In this document: piece by piece, positions 26,400 through 35,234 of the stretch
How positions within the stretch are numbered: the first letter of the stretch is position 1
Layout of the letters: each line of letters starts with the position of its first letter
Assembly: GCF_001865575.2 (NCBI RefSeq)
Contig: NZ_CP017562.2
Coordinates: 558,001 to 622,000, forward strand
Origin: Paraburkholderia sprentiae WSM5005
Lineage (GTDB): Bacteria; Pseudomonadota; Gammaproteobacteria; Burkholderiales; Burkholderiaceae
Direction of reading: 5' to 3'
Length of the DNA: 64,000 nt
Notes under the pieces: model-generated
Seen by the model: the letters and a program-made list of their open reading frames with translations, nothing else
What the model was told of the DNA's origin: nothing
Databases searched by the model: none
Position numbers and translations under genes: made by a program

Positions 26400-29300
26400 T
26401 CATTTCCGACCATCCTTATGGAGCCGGGAAAGTCCATTCAGACACTGTGCCTGCAACGGACGCATTCCGAGGTCTTGGGCGATCATCAGCGCCACGCGAT
26501 AGTGATTGCGAGCTTGCTCAGTCCGAGCTGCGGTAGCGTTGCCATCCGAGACAAGATCGCCCAACAGGCACCAGGCCCAGGCTTCGTTGCCTCGTTCGCC
26601 GGAGGCTCGAGCAAGATCAATGGCGTCTTGTGCATGAGTGAGCGCTTCATCTTGTCGACCTGCGAGCTGGCACACCTGACCGAAAATCGAGAGCACTAGC
26701 GACTGTCCGAACGTTAAATGACTGGCCGCCGCCTGGCGAACTGCCTCTTCCAGCAGAACCAGTGCTTCATCGGTCCGGCCCAGTGGGGCATACGCCGCCC
26801 CCAGACAGGAGGCTATTCGCGGAACGTAGATTGGAAACTCAGCGCTCTTGCACATGGCCAGTGCTGGCTCAAGTGCCTCGACGGCAACGCCGGGATTGCG
26901 TTGAATAAGGTGCATCCGTCCGACACCGTGGCCAGCAAAGATCAGTTCCTCTGGCTCATTCATCTCTCGGGCCATGCGGGTCGCCTCCTGTCCGAAGACG
27001 GCGGCCTCTTCAAACCGGCCGAGTTCGGCGAGACACAGCACCAACCAGATACGACCGTTGACGCGCGTGAATTTTACGTAATCCTCATGCGGTCCGAGGC
27101 CGTGATCAAGGCCTTCCTGGAGGAGATCTAGCGCCTGTCGAGCATGTCCCATCGCGCGTTCATAGTCTCCGCGCCCATACCGCGACCTCGCCAGCATCAT
27201 CGCAGCCCACGCCTTCGCATCGGGGTCGCTTCGCCGCTCCGCCAGCGTCAGGGCGCGCTCGCCTGCCTCGACGGCGCCGACCAGATCGCCTAACGAACCG
27301 AGCGTGAAAGCCAACCTTGATAGAACGCGGGATAGGCGTACTTCGTCGCCAAGTCCTTCGGCAAGATGTTTTGCGCTCTCCAGATTCGCTCGGTCCCGTG
27401 TCAATTCTCCGAGCGGATAAAGCGAGTGGTTAAGTTCCCATCGGGTGTCGATGATTTCACCAACTGTCTCGGCCGAGGACGGCAGGGCCGCATAGGCATT
27501 CAGCGCTTTCTCGAACAAGGCCGACGCCTCGCGATGCGCGGCGCGTTTTGCAGTATTGTGACCGGCACGCAGCCACAGCCGGGCCGCCTTCTCCGCCAAT
27601 CCGGCCTGGGCGCAGTGTTCCGCCAGGATTTCCGGTTGTTGCTCCGCTACGTCAAAAAAATGATTTTCGAGCTCCGTTGCGATGCGCGCATGCAGTTGCT
27701 GTCGCCTGTCCCGCAGCAGGGAGCTGTACGCGGCGTCTTGCACCAGGGCATGCTTGAAGGTGTATTCCGCATCCGGTGGTGCCCCGTGCTGGAAAACCAG
27801 TTCCGCACTGACGAGGTGATCCAATGCGTCGTTCAGGCGCTCCCTGGGCATCGACGCGACCGCGCTGATGAGCTCATAAGAAAATCGCCGGCCGATTACA
27901 GCGGCGATTTGCGCTACATCCCGCGCCGTCGCCAGGCGATCGAGACGCGCCATCAGCGAAGCGTGCAGCGTCATCGGGATCGCCAGTGGTGGCAGCGGAC
28001 CGTCGAGGACGTAACACCCGTTCTGCTTGCGCAGTACGCTGCTCTCCAGCACGGTCTTGGTCAGTTCTTCGACAAATAGCGGTATTCCATCCGTATGCTC
28101 GATGATCCGGTCGGTAACCTCTTTCGGTAGCGCCTTACCAACAGTTATCCGCCCGATCATTTCCGCCTGTTGCCGAGGCTGCAGACGATTGAGCGTAAGG
28201 AGCGTCACCTCTGCGCGGCCGATCCACGGCGATATGAATTCAGGCCGGAACGTGACGATCAGCAGGACAGGAAGGGTTGCAATACGATCGACGAGCTGGT
28301 CCAGCGCTTCGAGTGAGCTGGGGTCGGCCCAATGCGCGTCTTCGAACAATATCAGCAGCGGCTGGCGCATTGCCAGACCCACGATCTGCGCAATAATTGT
28401 GCTAAGCGTCTTCTCCTTGTGCTTCTGCGGCGTGAGGTTGAGGATTGGGTATCGACGTTCTGTCGGGATCGATAACAACGCTGCCACCAGCGGAGCAGCT
28501 TCGCCCAGATTGTCGATGGCCAACGCGAGCACCGCCTCAAGTTTGTCGAGACGTTGTTCAGCAGTATCGTCGCGCCGCAAAGCCGCCGCCCGCTCGAGCT
28601 GGGCGATGAACGGGTAGAAGGCGCTGTCTTCATGGCGGCGCGAGCAGAAATACCGCAAGCGCCTGTGCGGTTCGAATTGAAGCCGCTCTTCAAGGGCGGT
28701 GGTCAGGCGCGATTTCCCGATCCCCGGCTCGCCCGAAAGCAGCACAACCTGCCCCTCGCCGTTCTTCACTCGCTGCCATCGGCGGAGCAACAGCTCGATC
28801 TCCTCGTCGCGCCCAACGATTGGCGCCAGTGTGGTTCCATGCAGCGCCTCGAACCGGCTTTCGACCCTGCTGGGGCCGAGCACTTGCCAAACCCGCACTG
28901 CTTCGCCCATACCCTTCACAGTGGCCAGGCCCATGTCGCGGTAGTCAAACAGTCCGCCCGTAAGCCGCTGCGTGCTCGTAGAAATCACGACTGTTCCGGG
29001 CTCGGCCAATGTCTGCAGCCGGGCAGCGAGATTAGGCGTCTCACCGACAACGCTACGCTCCAGGGCTGCGCCTTCGCCGATGAGATCACCGACTACCACT
29101 ACGCCGGTGGCGATCCCGATCCGCACTCGCAGACTTTCGTCCGTCCCGGAATCGAGTTTGCCGATGGATCGCACCAGGGTCAGCCCCGCGCGTACCGCCC
29201 GTTCCGCGTCGTCCTCTTGCGCCCGGGGATAACCGAAATAGGCCAGTACACCGTCGCCCAGGTACTTGGCGATGAAACCACCGGCCGTAGTAACGATATC

Positions 29301-29651
29301 TGCGCAATCCCTGTAATAGGCGCCGATGACCTGCCGCATGTCTTCCGGATCGAGCCGCGTCGACAGGGCAGTCGAACCGGCGAGATCGCAAAACATGACG
29401 GTGAGCTGGCGTCGGTCCGCGTCATCGCCCGGGACGGGCGCGGCCGCGCTCGGAGATATGGCAATGGCGCTGTCGCCAAGTTCGGCAATCGCGCGCAGCA
29501 TTTTGCGGCGATGCCCAAGCAACACGCCAACATCCTTGAGATCCTGGTCCGTGAGATCGGGGAGGACGGAGCGATCGATACCGTTCTCGGCAAACACCTG
29601 GACATACTCGGACAAGCCGAGTGATGCTAACCACTCCGCAATGCTTCCCAC
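26400..29651 (-). CDS. SAM-adenylate cyclase-AAA ATPase-TPR signalling protein
   Basis: 1083 residues, cytosolic. SAM domain about 1-58 (IAEWLASLGLSEYVQVFAEN); class III nucleotide cyclase about 82-260, with both metal aspartates (Asp89 in FCDLAGST, Asp133 in YLGDG), Lys129 fitting ATP, and transition-state Asn207/Arg211 (GETPNLAARL). Then an NTPase of the MalT/AfsR-like type with Walker A (SGEPGIGKSRL, near 305) and Walker B (LILFEDAHWADPS), and a long TPR C-terminus. It should make cAMP in response to a ligand or protein bound by the TPR/NTPase part. Similar in every domain to a second protein at 38227-41508. Antisense to the permease remnant. Confidence 0.93.
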   Translation of the reverse strand: MGSIAEWLASLGLSEYVQVFAENGIDRSVLPDLTDQDLKDVGVLLGHRRKMLRAIAELGDSAIAISPSAAAPVPGDDADRRQLTVMFCDLAGSTALSTRLDPEDMRQVIGAYYRDCADIVTTAGGFIAKYLGDGVLAYFGYPRAQEDDAERAVRAGLTLVRSIGKLDSGTDESLRVRIGIATGVVVVGDLIGEGAALERSVVGETPNLAARLQTLAEPGTVVISTSTQRLTGGLFDYRDMGLATVKGMGEAVRVWQVLGPSRVESRFEALHGTTLAPIVGRDEEIELLLRRWQRVKNGEGQVVLLSGEPGIGKSRLTTALEERLQFEPHRRLRYFCSRRHEDSAFYPFIAQLERAAALRRDDTAEQRLDKLEAVLALAIDNLGEAAPLVAALLSIPTERRYPILNLTPQKHKEKTLSTIIAQIVGLAMRQPLLILFEDAHWADPSSLEALDQLVDRIATLPVLLIVTFRPEFISPWIGRAEVTLLTLNRLQPRQQAEMIGRITVGKALPKEVTDRIIEHTDGIPLFVEELTKTVLESSVLRKQNGCYVLDGPLPPLAIPMTLHASLMARLDRLATARDVAQIAAVIGRRFSYELISAVASMPRERLNDALDHLVSAELVFQHGAPPDAEYTFKHALVQDAAYSSLLRDRRQQLHARIATELENHFFDVAEQQPEILAEHCAQAGLAEKAARLWLRAGHNTAKRAAHREASALFEKALNAYAALPSSAETVGEIIDTRWELNHSLYPLGELTRDRANLESAKHLAEGLGDEVRLSRVLSRLAFTLGSLGDLVGAVEAGERALTLAERRSDPDAKAWAAMMLARSRYGRGDYERAMGHARQALDLLQEGLDHGLGPHEDYVKFTRVNGRIWLVLCLAELGRFEEAAVFGQEATRMAREMNEPEELIFAGHGVGRMHLIQRNPGVAVEALEPALAMCKSAEFPIYVPRIASCLGAAYAPLGRTDEALVLLEEAVRQAAASHLTFGQSLVLSIFGQVCQLAGRQDEALTHAQDAIDLARASGERGNEAWAWCLLGDLVSDGNATAARTEQARNHYRVALMIAQDLGMRPLQAQCLNGLSRLHKDGRK

Positions 29652-29723
29652 CGGCTGTCTCCTGAGGGTGCTGCCTCATGCAATGGTAGGAAAAGATCGC
29701 CGGCAACGGAAAGCGTCATGGAG

Positions 29724-30605
29724 CTAGATCCGCCCCGCGAGCGCCCCCGCCAGAAAATCCGTCGCACTGCGCACCCGGGTCGGCACAAACCGTCGCTTGG
29801 GCCAGATCAGGCTGACCTCCCTTGGCTGCTGCACGAAATCATCGAGTACCGTGACGATGTCCGAATGCTGGAACTCGCCCGCTAGCGAAGCGCGGTGAAA
29901 CATCCCGATGCCGACGCCGGCCAGCACGCCCGCAAGAATCGTTTCGACACTATTGGACGACAGATTGCCGCGCACTGGCAAATTGAACTGACCTTCCGGT
30001 CCGACGAACGGCCAGTCCGTCATCTCGCCGTAGACCAGGCAGTTGTGATCCGCAAGCTCGGCAGGAGTCCGGGGTACGCCATGCTGCTCGAAGTAACGGC
30101 GCGATCCGGCGCACACGAGCGAGGTCGCAGCCACACGACGCGCCACCGAATCGGGCTCTTCGATGGGGCTCACGCGAATCGCAAGATCGATCCTGTCTTC
30201 GACCATATCCCGTACGGCGTCCGACAGCACCATATCGATCCGCAAGCCAGGATGTCGCGCCAGCAATCCGGGGATGAGCGGCAGCACGTGCAGGCGACCG
30301 AACGTCGAGGGTGCCGCGATCCTGATGAGACCGGAAACGTCGAGCGTGGTGCTGGTCAACTCGCTGTCCGCCACCTGGATCTCGTCCACCAGTGGCCGCG
30401 TGCGCTCGTAGTACAGCTGCCCCTGATCGGTCGGAATCACCTTGCGCGTGCTGCGATGGAGCAACGCCACGCCGAGACGTTTTTCCAGCGCATTCACGGC
30501 CTTACTGATGGCGGACTGCGACTCGCCAATCCTGCGCGCGGCTGCGGAAAAGCCGCCCGTCTCCACGACGGCGATAAATGCGTTCAGTTCGTGAAACCGA
30601 TCCAT
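29724..30605 (-). CDS. LysR-family transcriptional regulator
   Basis: 293 residues. N-terminal wHTH (MDRFHELNAFIAVVETGGFS, AARRIGESQSAISKAVNALE) and a periplasmic-binding-type effector domain. It belongs to the large CrgA-like subgroup (LLHRSTRKVIPTDQG, YYERTRPLVDEIQ). Divergent from a four-gene operon (reductase, two SRPBCC proteins, SDR) with a near-perfect dyad at 30639-30653 between them, so it is very likely the regulator of that operon. The effector is unknown. Confidence 0.92.
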   Translation of the reverse strand: MDRFHELNAFIAVVETGGFSAAARRIGESQSAISKAVNALEKRLGVALLHRSTRKVIPTDQGQLYYERTRPLVDEIQVADSELTSTTLDVSGLIRIAAPSTFGRLHVLPLIPGLLARHPGLRIDMVLSDAVRDMVEDRIDLAIRVSPIEEPDSVARRVAATSLVCAGSRRYFEQHGVPRTPAELADHNCLVYGEMTDWPFVGPEGQFNLPVRGNLSSNSVETILAGVLAGVGIGMFHRASLAGEFQHSDIVTVLDDFVQQPREVSLIWPKRRFVPTRVRSATDFLAGALAGRI

Positions 30606-30638
30606 CCGGCGACTCCCGCTATATCAGGTCTCGGACTA

Positions 30639-30653
30639 ATTCCAACGTGGAAT
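30639..30653. promoter_or_regulatory. LysR-type inverted repeat in divergent promoter
   Basis: ATTCCA-ACG-TGGAAT is an exact dyad with six-base arms and three-base spacer, 34 bases upstream of the LysR start codon. It includes the T-N11-A core expected of LysR sites and lies in the divergent region before the reductase operon. Confidence 0.6.
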
Positions 30654-30739
30654 AGATCCTATGTTCGATGACGCGATTATCATTTGATCTCGCCGAAATT
30701 ACCATTCTCCCCATGCTAACTCTGAGCAGGAGAATAAAG

Positions 30740-31339
30740 ATGAGCTACTCGATCATCGGTTTCGGCGCGGTGGGCCAGGCTTTGGCACGCGCCTTCGCGC
30801 GCCAAAGCATTGAAGTCGCTGTAGCCAGCCGGCGAGAACCCGATGCGCTGCTGCCGCAAGCACGTGCCATCGGTCCGACGGTCAGCCCCAAGACCTTGCA
30901 GGATGCCGTGCAAGCCGACACGCTGATCCTCGCGGTGCCGTTCTGGGAACACCGCAACGTCGCCGAGGTCCTGCCGGACTGGCAAGGCAAAACCCTCATC
31001 GACGCGACCAACGCGTTCGGCGTGCCCGTCGAGGAACTGGGGGGCTTGCCCTCATCGACCGTCATTGCTCGGGCCTTCCCCGGTGCCCGGTTCGTCAAGG
31101 GATTCAATCACCTGCCTGCAGACGTGCTGGCCGCCGACCCTAAAGTCGGCGGCGGCCGGCGCGTCGTGTTTTTATCCAGCGACGACGACGCAGCGGTGCC
31201 ACCCGTAGTCAACCTCGCTGAACGGCTCGGCTTCGCGTCGGTTTGGCTGGGCTCGCTCGGGGAAGGCGGCTCGCTCGTACAGGCGAGGGGCCGCACGTGG
31301 GCGCCGCTCATCTTCCAGGATCTCGTCAGGCCCGAGTAA
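30740..31339 (+). CDS. NADPH-dependent F420-reductase-like protein (NAD(P)-binding)
   Basis: 199 residues with an N-terminal Rossmann domain: MSYSIIGFGAVGQALARAFA gives the GxGxxG motif at 7-12, followed by VAVASRREPD (an arginine-containing loop that suits NADP). The rest matches the F420-dependent NADP oxidoreductase/NADPH-reductase family (LILAVPFWEH, LIDATNAFGVPVEEL, FVKGFNHLPADVLA). Bacterial relatives without F420 likely reduce other substrates. ATG at 30740 follows AGGAG. First gene of the LysR-controlled operon. Confidence 0.85.
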   Translation: MSYSIIGFGAVGQALARAFARQSIEVAVASRREPDALLPQARAIGPTVSPKTLQDAVQADTLILAVPFWEHRNVAEVLPDWQGKTLIDATNAFGVPVEELGGLPSSTVIARAFPGARFVKGFNHLPADVLAADPKVGGGRRVVFLSSDDDAAVPPVVNLAERLGFASVWLGSLGEGGSLVQARGRTWAPLIFQDLVRPE

Positions 31340-31402
31340 GTCCCGCGCCGGGCATCCGTCGGCAGCATTCGAATCCACCGCTCACCCCGTTAGAGAACCT
31401 CC

Positions 31403-31897
31403 ATGTACGAAACAATCCAGTGGCCCGAGGAGCTGAAACCGAGCCGCTCTCCAATCCATTTCACCAACGAGCTCGAGGTCTCCGCATCCGTCGAAACAAT
31501 CTGGTCCCTGCTAACCGATTTCAAGTCCTGGCCAGCTTTCTATCCCGGTGTCCAACACGTGCAGTCGCTTGACGGCGGCGAGAACTTCGGCCTTGGTACG
31601 AGATTCGAGACGAACCTCGCCGGCCAGGACGTCTTCGCGACCGTGCAGGAGTTCGAGCCGATGACCCGCATCGCGTGGGGCGGCTATCCAAAGGTTTCCA
31701 AAATATCGAAGGCCTACCACGCGTGGATCATCACGCCCACGGCAAGGGGGTGCCATCTGTGGACCGAGGAGACGATGCAGGGACCTCACTGGCTGGAGCT
31801 TGCGAAGCAGGCGCCCGACGTGTTCTGGCTCACCCACGAGAAGCTGCTCGGAAATCTCGCCGAGATCGCCACGGCGCGCGAGCGTTCGCGCGGCTAA
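31403..31897 (+). CDS. SRPBCC (START-like) family protein, copy 1
   Basis: 164 residues of the SRPBCC/polyketide cyclase fold: HFTNELEVSASVETIWSLLTD, FKSWPAFYPGVQHVQSLDGG, LGTRFETNLAGQDVFATVQE, then the C-terminal helix (FWLTHEKLLGNLAEIA). This fold has a deep ligand cavity and serves as cyclase, aromatase or binding protein. The next gene encodes a paralogue of equal length with the same TEETxQGPxxxEL motif, so they arose by duplication and may handle related ligands or form a heterodimer. Confidence 0.85.
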   Translation: MYETIQWPEELKPSRSPIHFTNELEVSASVETIWSLLTDFKSWPAFYPGVQHVQSLDGGENFGLGTRFETNLAGQDVFATVQEFEPMTRIAWGGYPKVSKISKAYHAWIITPTARGCHLWTEETMQGPHWLELAKQAPDVFWLTHEKLLGNLAEIATARERSRG

Positions 31898-31924
31898 CCC
31901 TACCGAAAAACGGAGATTCGATAC

Positions 31925-32422
31925 ATGATCGACACAGTCAACTGGCCGGAACGCTATCACCCGCGTACCTCGGCAATTTACGCGCTCAACGACATCGACG
32001 TTAAAGCGCCGCCCGAAGTGGTCTGGAAAATGCTCGTCGACGCCGAGCGCTGGTCGCGCTACTTTCCGGCCGAGGATCAGGTCAGGATACTGTCCGGCGA
32101 GCCGGAACTCGCGCTGGGCACACGCTACAGCCGCGTGACGGTCGGCTATCCGATGTCGCTCGTCGTCACTGAATGCGTGCCGAATCGCCGGCTGGCATGG
32201 GCAACAACGGTCGATGGCGATGAAACTGGTTCGAGCGCCTATCACGGCTGGGTTATCACGCCGACCCAAGATGGCTGTCATGTGCTGACCGAAGAGACGC
32301 AGCAAGGCCCGTTCTTCGTGGAACTGATCGGCAGCAGGCATCCCGGCGCGCTCTATCGCTATCACCAGGAATGGGTTGAATGCCTCGCCCGAGCCGCCGA
32401 AGCGGAAGCAGAACGGAGATAA
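31925..32422 (+). CDS. SRPBCC (START-like) family protein, copy 2
   Basis: 165 residues, same fold and layout as the preceding gene: INALNDIDVKAPPEVVWKMLVD-like start (IYALNDIDVKAPPEVVWKML), SRYFPAEDQVRILSGEPELAL, YHGWVITPTQDGCHVLTEET and QQGPFFVELIG. The strong correspondence of TEETxQGP and the opening -NWPERYHPRTSAI- with -QWPEELKPSRSPI- shows a tandem duplication. It lies 27 bases downstream with a CGGAG site before the ATG. Probable role: ligand binding or cyclisation in the pathway encoded by the operon. Confidence 0.85.
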   Translation: MIDTVNWPERYHPRTSAIYALNDIDVKAPPEVVWKMLVDAERWSRYFPAEDQVRILSGEPELALGTRYSRVTVGYPMSLVVTECVPNRRLAWATTVDGDETGSSAYHGWVITPTQDGCHVLTEETQQGPFFVELIGSRHPGALYRYHQEWVECLARAAEAEAERR

Positions 32423-32427
32423 GTGCC

Positions 32428-33222
32428 ATGAAGATCGAACTCAATGGCCGCAAGGCCATCGTAACGGGCTCTACCGCCGGCATCGGCCGCGCGATTGCCG
32501 AAGGGCTGGCGCGCGCAGGCGCTGCGGTCATAGTCAATGGCCGGACTCAAGAGCGGGTCGACGCCGCACTGCGCGAAATACGCGCGATCCTGCCGAATGC
32601 GGAACTAACCGGAGTCGCCGCCGACGTTGCGACACCCGAAGGCTGCGCGGACTTATTCGCACAAGCACCGGTAGCCGATATTCTCGTCAACAACGCAGGG
32701 ACAGCGCGGTTAAATGATTTTTTCGCACAGGACGACAGCGAATGGCTCGACCTCTTCCAACTCAACGTGATGAGTGGCGTTCGCACCGCCCGCTATTACG
32801 TGCCAAATATGGTGAAGCAGGGCTGGGGGCGCGTCGTGTTCCTGAGCAGCGAGTCGGGGCTGAACATACCGAAAGAAATGATCGACTACGGCGTGACCAA
32901 GACCGCGGTGCTCGCGGTGTCGCGGGGGCTAGCCGAACTTGTTGCCGGCACGGGCGTGACCATCAATGCCGTGCTGCCAGGTCCGACCAACTCCGAAATC
33001 CTTTCGAACTGGATGAAGGCGACAGCGCAAGAGCAGGGGATCAGGCAAGAGCAGGCTGAACAACAGTTCCTGAAAACCTCACGGCCAACATCGCTGATCA
33101 GCCGCTTCGCCACGACGAACGAAGTGGCGAACATGGTTGTGTATGCATGCTCAGAGCAGGCGTCCGCCACGACGGGGGCTGCGTTGCGCGTCGATGGGGG
33201 CGTGCTTCGTTCAATCGCGTGA
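32428..33222 (+). CDS. Short-chain dehydrogenase/reductase (SDR)
   Basis: 264 residues, classical SDR. Cofactor motif TGSTAGIG at 13-20, NNAG at about 90-93, and the catalytic Tyr154 and Lys158 (YGVTK) preceded by a serine-rich strand (VVFLSSESG). C-terminal insertion NWMKATAQEQGIRQEQAEQ and the ending AATTGAALRVDGGVLRS-like (TTGAALRVDGGVLRS) are typical of oxidoreductases on ketones or alcohols. Starts at ATG 32428, six bases after the previous stop region, with CGGAG upstream. Last gene of the operon: with reductase and two START-like proteins it resembles a small biosynthetic or degradation route for a hydrophobic ketone. Confidence 0.9.
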   Translation: MKIELNGRKAIVTGSTAGIGRAIAEGLARAGAAVIVNGRTQERVDAALREIRAILPNAELTGVAADVATPEGCADLFAQAPVADILVNNAGTARLNDFFAQDDSEWLDLFQLNVMSGVRTARYYVPNMVKQGWGRVVFLSSESGLNIPKEMIDYGVTKTAVLAVSRGLAELVAGTGVTINAVLPGPTNSEILSNWMKATAQEQGIRQEQAEQQFLKTSRPTSLISRFATTNEVANMVVYACSEQASATTGAALRVDGGVLRSIA

Positions 33223-33724
33223 TTAGTTTGTGAAATATCGGGCCGTGCATGGCCGGGCAGCACAGCGTGTGAATGCCGACTCGACGAAGCGCCGCGAGCG
33301 GTGAAAGGCTGCTCATGGCTAACTGAGCCCGGTACCAAATTGCCGAGTTCGATCCCTGCGCCCGGACGACCGAACATCGCGTGGACGTCGGCTTCAAGAC
33401 GGCCTGGCGGCCATTGCGGAAACGGTAGGTTTCGCGCTGTCCATGTGTCTAGCAATGTCCAGGTGATAGGCCTATAACGACAGCAGGGCTGCGCACTGCA
33501 TGCGCCACGACTACGCGACCTGAGCCCGTTGCCAAAAGGCGACACACATTAGCCTCTTTGCTCTCTCCTGCGTGGCCCTAGCCCGCGTCCTCCGGTCCTG
33601 GAGTCCGGCGGCGAACCTTTACTGACGCTTCGCACGGGCAGGCGTTCGTACGTGCGCAATGCCCTGTCTCGGCTCGGCTGCTGCACGCGGAGAGGTGTAA
33701 CGACTGAATTCAGCGAGGCGTGCC
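33223..33724. other. 500-base intergenic region, nothing supported
   Basis: The SDR operon ends at 33222 and a lipoprotein gene begins at 33725. The stretch has short frames without domains or ribosome binding sites, and no clear hairpin terminator. It may carry the remnants of deleted DNA. Confidence 0.4.
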
Positions 33725-34633
33725 ATGAATCCCATTAAGCAGATAATGTTGATGGCTCTTCTTTTTGCAGCGGCACTTTCATTTTCCGCGTGTAAAAGTC
33801 CGTCGGTTTATCCTCCTGAAAAGGTCGCTTCGGTTAATGGAACTCACCTCGCGTACACCGAAGCCGGGGAGGGCGAGACGGTCGTTTTCGTGCACGGGGC
33901 CTGGTCTGACACTCGAGCATGGGCGGCACAGCGCGATGCAGTGTCGGCACACTACCGGTTTGTCGCGTACAGCATGCGATACCACACCCCCAACGAGTGG
34001 CAAGACAACGGCAGCCTTTACAGCATGCAAACACATACAGCCGACCTGGCGGCTTTTATCAAATCGCTCAACGTTGGCCCGGTTCACGTAGTCGGTCACT
34101 CTTTCGGAGGCCAGGTGGCAGCGCAACTCGCGATGGAGCACCCGGAACTGGTGAAATCGCTGGTCCTCGAGGAAGCATCCATCTTCACGGTTTTAGATTC
34201 TCCGGCAGGAAAGGCGGCCGCAGGGGACTTTTTCAAGCCTGCGCCATTGGCAAAAGACGCATTGAAGATGGGCGATTCGTTGAAAGCTACCCAAGTCATG
34301 CTGGATTCGGTGCTTGGAGACTCAAACGGTTGGGATAAACTGCCGCCCTCATTCACTGCCATGTTTAGTGATAACGCTAAGACGATGGGACCGTTTATGG
34401 CTGCGACGCCACCTGCAGTGGGATGCGTCCAGGTTGGGACCATCAAGGTACCGACGCTTATCATCGAAGGGGACCACAGCATTGCGTTCTTTCGCGAAAT
34501 CGACAATGTCCTCCTTCGTTGTATTGCCGGAAGCGAGCGGGTGGTCATAACCGGCGCTGACCATCTGGTGCAGTTGCGTAATCCGAAGGCAATGAACGAT
34601 GCGCTGCTAGCGTTCCTGGGAAAGCATTCCTGA
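33725..34633 (+). CDS. Alpha/beta hydrolase, lipoprotein
   Basis: 302 residues. The N-terminus is a lipoprotein signal: hydrophobic MLMALLFAAALSFSAC with lipobox Cys23 followed by Lys, which sends it to a membrane. The alpha/beta fold core shows the oxyanion HG in VVFVHGAWSD, the nucleophile Ser126 in GHSFGG, and the catalytic acid/His region TLIIEGDHSIAF and GADHLVQLRNP. Esterases, lactonases and haloperoxidase-like hydrolases look like this; membrane anchoring in the periplasm or outer membrane is unusual for the family. Isolated gene, followed by a truncated ornithine cyclodeaminase. Confidence 0.87.
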   Translation: MNPIKQIMLMALLFAAALSFSACKSPSVYPPEKVASVNGTHLAYTEAGEGETVVFVHGAWSDTRAWAAQRDAVSAHYRFVAYSMRYHTPNEWQDNGSLYSMQTHTADLAAFIKSLNVGPVHVVGHSFGGQVAAQLAMEHPELVKSLVLEEASIFTVLDSPAGKAAAGDFFKPAPLAKDALKMGDSLKATQVMLDSVLGDSNGWDKLPPSFTAMFSDNAKTMGPFMAATPPAVGCVQVGTIKVPTLIIEGDHSIAFFREIDNVLLRCIAGSERVVITGADHLVQLRNPKAMNDALLAFLGKHS

Positions 34634-34649
34634 CCCGCCGCCGATCGAA

Positions 34650-35159
34650 TCCACGCACCGCAACGGTTTCACGTGTGCTGATGCCGGAATCGACCATGTC
34701 GCGCAGACGGTTGCGGAAATGCAGGCGTATGTCCCCGACAAACTGATCGAAGGCAGCCACGCGCACGCAGCGGCTCAGGCCGCCGATGTGATCGTCACCG
34801 CGACGCGAAGCGCGACACCGCTCTTTGACGGCGTGTGTGTGAAGCCGGGCACATTCGTCGCGGCGATCGGTTCGAGCAAACCCGATGCGCGCGAACTCGA
34901 CGACGCGCTGCTGGCGCGCGCGAGCACGCTTGTCGTCGAGTCGCTGGAGCAGGCGCGTACCGAAGCGGGCGATCTGCTGATGGCCGCGCCGGGTGTTGTC
35001 GACTGGGACCGCGTCGTCGAACTGGGCGCGGTACTCACGAATCCGCAGATTGCGGATTGCGCACGAGGCGAGGTGACAATTTTTAAGTCGCTCGGCCTCG
35101 GTCTTGCGGACGTTGCGCTAGCCGGCCTGGTCGCACGCCGTATGACCCGCGAAGCGTAG
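34650..35159 (+). pseudogene. N-terminally truncated ornithine cyclodeaminase/mu-crystallin family remnant
   Basis: The intact part starts in frame before the ATG at 34719 (DHVAQTVAEMQAYVPDKLIEG) and reads AAQAADVIVTATRSATPLF, FVAAIGSSKPDARELDDALLA and a C-terminal LGLGLADVALAGLVARRM. This matches the nucleotide-binding and C-terminal part of the ornithine cyclodeaminase family (delta1-pyrroline-2-carboxylate reductase type). The N-terminal dimerisation/substrate half is missing, so it cannot function as the normal enzyme. Upstream codons in frame carry no similarity and run into the hydrolase tail. Confidence 0.7.
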
Positions 35160-35234
35160 TAGCACGTCTTCAGATCATGGATCAATCGACGCGACCTCAC
35201 GACCCACTACGGACTCTAAACCAGGCATTGCCGT

